DNA of 64,000 bases from Neospora caninum Liverpool (lineage: Eukaryota > Apicomplexa > Conoidasida > Eucoccidiorida > Sarcocystidae): NCBI RefSeq assembly GCF_000208865.1, contig NC_018388.1:124001-188000 (forward strand), read 5' to 3'. Shown here one piece after another: positions 60,291 to 64,000 of this stretch; the first letter of the stretch is position 1, and every line of letters begins with the position of its first letter. The translations under genes and the position numbers were made by a program. The notes under the pieces were generated by a model that was not told where the DNA came from, did not search any database, and saw nothing but the letters and a program-made list of their open reading frames with translations.

Positions 60291-63200
60291 TGTATGCCTG
60301 CATGTATTGACGAGTAACTGCTGCAAGTGCGTGTGTTTGTACACGCGAAAAGTTCGTGTTTTTGAGGGCCCGTCTGGCGAGAAACTTTGAAGGAAAGCTG
60401 GAAAGCTGTCTTTCTGCTCCGGCTGTTTGAGAGACCGTCCCTGCGCGTGTCTCCATTTTGCGCAGGCGAGATCGCCGACTCTTGGGGATACTTGGTGAGT
60501 CGGGCATTCTTGCTCAGCCGCCTCCGTCGCCAGCAGGCAGCCCCTGCCGCTCCCGAGCTGGCGTCTCGGGCGGAGAACGAAAGCGACTCTCAGGAAGGGC
60601 GGAAAGGAACCTGCCGAGAGAGCGAAGAAGTGGAAGAAGACGGCGGGTGTGAGGAAGGAACGAAGCGTTTGGGAGGAAGGCCTCGCGGAAGCGAAGCTGC
60701 CGTCGAGACGGCGGTGAAGCCTCGCGGTGTACGGACACTCGACGGAGACTATGTCCCTCAATTGCACGCGTCGGATACCCAAGAAGAAACAGCCAAAGGA
60801 GACGAAACAGATTCAGAAGAAGAGGAACTCTTGAGTCTCCCTTGTGTGGCCGATAGCGCTGGTTCTCCCGGATGCCCATCTGCTTCCTTTTCCCCGTCCT
60901 GGACGCTGCCGCCAGAGGCCAGTCCTCAACGAGAAGAACACCCGACTGATGCCAGAAATTCCCCACTTCTGTCTCCTTCTTCTTCTCCGTCTTCTCCCTC
61001 TTCTTCTTCTCCTCCTTCTTCTCCTCCTCTTCCTCCTCTGTCTCTGCCTTTTGGCGTAGATCGCGTCGTTTTCTTAGACACGGTGGAGGGTCTGACTCGC
61101 CTGTTCGCGTTTCTTCGCGCGTCGCAGGAAGCCGCGTGTCGGGTGTTGACTCCTGCAGAGGCCGCGGGCGCCTCTCTCGCGCCGCCGAGGGTGCGGTGGA
61201 GAGACAGCCGGGGAGCGCCTCCCGCGGAAGGAGGTCCCTCCGCCCGTTCCTCGCCTTCTCCCTCTCTTTCTACAGGGGGAGACGCCGACCGTGCACAGGT
61301 CGGGGCGGCGGGAAGGGATGCCGTGCTCCACGCGAACAAAGACAGGAAAGAAGCCATCGAAAAGAAAGACAAGCGAGGAGAGAACGAAGAGGAAGGAATG
61401 AGAGGCGACGCAGCAGGCAAACACGGACAGAAAGCCATCAGACGCCCTGAAGCGTGTGAGGCGGTGTCGGGCTGCTGGGCTGAGGGTCAGTCTTCGCTTG
61501 TGCTCTCCCGCGAAGAGTCCGTTTCCGCGACGGCGCGAGAGACTGCCGTTTCGTTGCTGCCGCCTCTTCCCTCCGTCGTTCCTTTTCTGCCTTTCGTGGT
61601 GGCGTTGGACCTCGAATGGACCTTGCCGCATGCAGCCAGTGTGCTGTCTCTCGCGACCGAGAGCCGCGTGTTCCTGATTGATTTGGTCAACCAGAATCCG
61701 GTGTACAAGGCGACGCTTCTCCAGCTGCTGCGCTGGGTTTTTGCAAATCCCTTTATCGCCAAGTTGATGTACCAAGCCAGTGGAGACATCACCAAGTTGT
61801 TCTTCGCGCTTGGAGCCGTCGGCAGACCTGGGGTGCTCACGCACTGCATCGACCTCAGGTAACACAGCCGAGTCGGGCACAGATGCCACCGCGTTGACTC
61901 TCCACAAGGAAAGGGAAAGCAACAAACCGTTCCTTCCCGCTCCCTGTTCTGAAGACACATACGTATAGATGTGCGTATATGTGCACACACAAATGTGTAT
62001 ATCTATCTATCTATCTATCTATATATATATATATATATATGTACATAACTAGGGATGTACAGATACTGTTATAGGTATAGATAGGTGTAGGTGGTTTGTG
62101 AAGTGTGCCGTTTGGTTTCTGCCTCGATCAATGTCTCTGTCCGAGCGAGTGCGTGTTCGCAGTTTTCTGTTCTCGCTTCCTTTCTGTCTGTATGTAGACA
62201 CCCGCGAGTTCGGCTTTCGCCAGGATCGACAGATCGAGTGGCGAGAAGAGTGCATGAGGCGCCAGCGGGTTTCCTGCCGCCTGCCGAAGTAGCGACTGCC
62301 GGCCGTGCTTCCGCTTTGGGCTGGAAGGCTGCAAGGACTCTGCCTGCGACAAACGGAGGGGAGAGAGAGACGGGGCGGAGACAGCCGGAAGAAGGCGGGT
62401 GCGACGCGACCGACGCAGAAGGGAAAGATGCCGGCGAGCAGACGGGGCCGGGGGCGAGGCGCGTTCGCTTGGGGGAAGACCGCTCGGCCGCCGCACAGAG
62501 AGAGGAGTGGGAAGACGCTGGCGGAAACGAAGACGAGACGCCTGGGAAGCGCGCGCGCCCCGTCAAACGACGTAAGGGCTGCGGCCGAAAAGGCGCGTGT
62601 CGCGGGAGAGAGAGCCCCGAAGCAGATCGCAGAAAACGAGGGTAGCTCAAAACATGGAAACGGAAAACGGGGGCGATCGCCCCCAGTGCATGCATGGGAA
62701 TGGTCTGCGTGTCTCTGGTCTCGATATCGTCGCAGGAGAGATGCGTCGCGAGCAGTGTCGACGTTTTTCGTCCCTCTCTGTTTCGGCTGTCGGCCGATCT
62801 GCAGCTGGAGGTGTATCTGTTTCTCCGCGTCGGTCACATGCTGCGTCGTCGAGCCGATCGACTTCTGTGAGTGTTTCCCTCTGGCACGCGAGCGATGAGT
62901 CTGTACACCCGCCGTGTGGGGCGACCCGTCCCTCCGTCGCCGCTCCTCTTTCCTTTCTCTGTGCAGGCTTCCCGAGTCTCCAGGAGATGTGTCGACAGGT
63001 GCTGCATGCGGACTTGGATAAAGCCGAGCAGCGATCGAACTGGAACATGCGCCCTCTGACGGTCTCTCAGACCCGCTACGCAGCCTTGGACGCGTATGTC
63101 CTCATTCTGCTCGAGGCCGCTCTGAGGCGCCACGGATGGGTACCCGAGAACATCCTCGGCGGCCTCGGGGAATTCAGCGCGCTCGCCTTCCGTAAGTCAA

Positions 63201-63543
63201 CCGTCTCATACGTGAAGAACGTGTTGTGCCGCACGTCGTCATTGTTAGATCCACGCAGGATACCTCCACATCTCTCCAAATACACATGTGCATGCACGTC
63301 TATATCCGGAACTTCTCGTAGGTGCCTCCCGCCCTTTTTCCCTGTTTTTTCTCTCCCAAGAGGGCGTCGGAATGCGCGGTGTGGGACGGAGCGGCTCTCC
63401 CGAGTATTTGGGTTCTCTGTCTCTTCCCTTCTCTAAGTGCAGGTGGACGGCCGGCGGATTTTCAGATCCACTACCAGAAGAACGCGAGTATGCAGGCGTC
63501 CAAGGTCGAGGCAGCCGAAAGACGGGAGTTCAGATGGCGGTGA
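56911..63543 (+). CDS. DEDDy 3'-5' exonuclease, Mut-7/EXD3-like
   Basis: Eight exons: 56911-57641, 57907-58182, 58405-58854, 59287-59825, 60466-61858, 62198-62571, 62967-63191 and 63443-63543 (1362 residues). All joins are GT-AG and in frame. The exonuclease domain is C-terminal: Exo I VVALDLEW (Asp and Glu at about 1047 and 1049), Exo II ASGDITKL (Asp about 1106), then LDKAEQRSNWNMRPL and Exo III TRYAALDAY (Tyr about 1292, Asp about 1296). All four acidic residues and the Tyr are present, so it should be an active two-metal exonuclease on RNA or DNA. The LDK..QxSNW..RPL block is typical of the RNase D, WRN and Mut-7 group. The N-terminal half is helical (for example HVLEMVVPSLKQGKRLHLLL), as in Mut-7. 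A disordered insertion of about 125 residues separates Exo II from Exo III, and a Ser/Pro-rich region of about 400 residues precedes Exo I. The first exon is Ser/Pro-rich and its start is the least certain part. Confidence 0.9.
58495..58625 (+). repeat. CTTCCTCTTCTT-type tract encoding poly-serine
   Basis: Degenerate TCT/TCC triplet tract in exon 3 of the exonuclease gene, read as a serine-rich linker. A similar tract lies in exon 5 (about 60970-61045). Confidence 0.75.
60230..60296. repeat. (TA)n-(TATG)n compound microsatellite
   Basis: TA run followed by seven or so TATG units, in the intron between exonuclease exons 4 and 5. Confidence 0.88.
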
Positions 63544-64000
63544 CGGTGGCCACGTCGCCCTCGCGCGGCCGGGCGGCGATTTGATGGGGCTCTGCGAAAT
63601 CGGTTCGCCGATGGAGATTGACAAATCGAGAGGCGTATGGCAGTGTGTGTGTGTGTGTGTCAGCGACTGCGTCACTGAGGACTGTGGATAACTATTGTGG
63701 AAATAGAACCAACTGAACACGCTGTATATTAACATAGCAGGGACAATCGTGGTAATCGTTCGCTTGCAGGCACCCTCCGATCGGGAAACCGTCGAGTCAC
63801 GAACCCAGGGAACACATGCTGACGTCCCGGCACAAAACGGATTTAGCCCAATACACGTAGCCGCTCAGTATCGCGTGCTGGCGCTGAGCGGGATCCGTCC
63901 GCCGCGTGGACTCCGGGGCCGGTATCTCAGGGCCTTGTCAGCCGAGTAGGCACAAGGTTAAACAGAGCTCCTTCCGTGCGGGGCGCCTAGAACAGATGTC
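63544..64000. other. 3' flank of the exonuclease gene
   Basis: Downstream of the stop codon; probably 3' UTR and spacer. A short GTGTGTGT run lies at 63642-63661. I see no other gene. Confidence 0.5.

Noticed and set aside
1..64000. tRNA, rRNA, CRISPR or transposase genes
   Set aside because: I scanned for tRNA T-loop words, regularly spaced palindromic repeats and transposase or reverse transcriptase motifs and saw none that held up; a covariance-model search would be needed to exclude small RNAs.

Overview
The window is nuclear DNA from a cyst-forming coccidian of the Toxoplasma / Neospora / Hammondia / Besnoitia group. The evidence is intron-rich protein genes of roughly even base composition with GT-AG introns, very many (TA)n, (TATG)n and purine/pyrimidine microsatellites in introns and spacers, Ser/Gly/Arg-rich insertions inside conserved proteins, and proteins matching eukaryotic families (SMYD methyltransferase, cytochrome b5, COQ4, epsilon-tubulin, PP2C, Mut-7/EXD3 exonuclease). 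I cannot name the species from sequence alone. There is no sign of bacterial operons, CRISPR arrays or insertion sequences.

Layout from left to right: a SET/MYND lysine methyltransferase (-, 592-4186) diverges from a tail-anchored cytochrome b5 (+, 5380-6801). An unrecognised 713-residue protein (-, 9170-14107) converges on cytochrome b5 and diverges from a large RGG/Pro-rich protein (+, 17502-24203). COQ4 (-, 26132-30089) and epsilon-tubulin (-, 33026-39421) follow head to tail. A block of about 8.5 kb almost free of microsatellites (about 38.57-47.09 kb) holds a three-exon gene of unknown function (+, 42747-44925) and a weaker two-exon candidate (+, about 45647-46264). A PP2C-fold protein that has lost its metal-binding residues (-, 46493-55028) diverges from a DEDDy 3'-5' exonuclease of Mut-7/EXD3 type (+, 56911-63543).

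Exon models were built by hand. In each model the reading-frame phase was carried across every intron, and for the conserved genes the joins were checked against the known order of family motifs. COQ4, epsilon-tubulin, cytochrome b5 and the exonuclease are the most secure. In epsilon-tubulin one join works only with a GC-AG intron. The genes are not an obvious pathway: COQ4 belongs to mitochondrial ubiquinone synthesis, cytochrome b5 to ER electron transfer, epsilon-tubulin to centrioles, and the SMYD, RGG and exonuclease proteins plausibly to chromatin or RNA work. Divergent pairs share spacers of 1.2-3.4 kb that probably hold both promoters.
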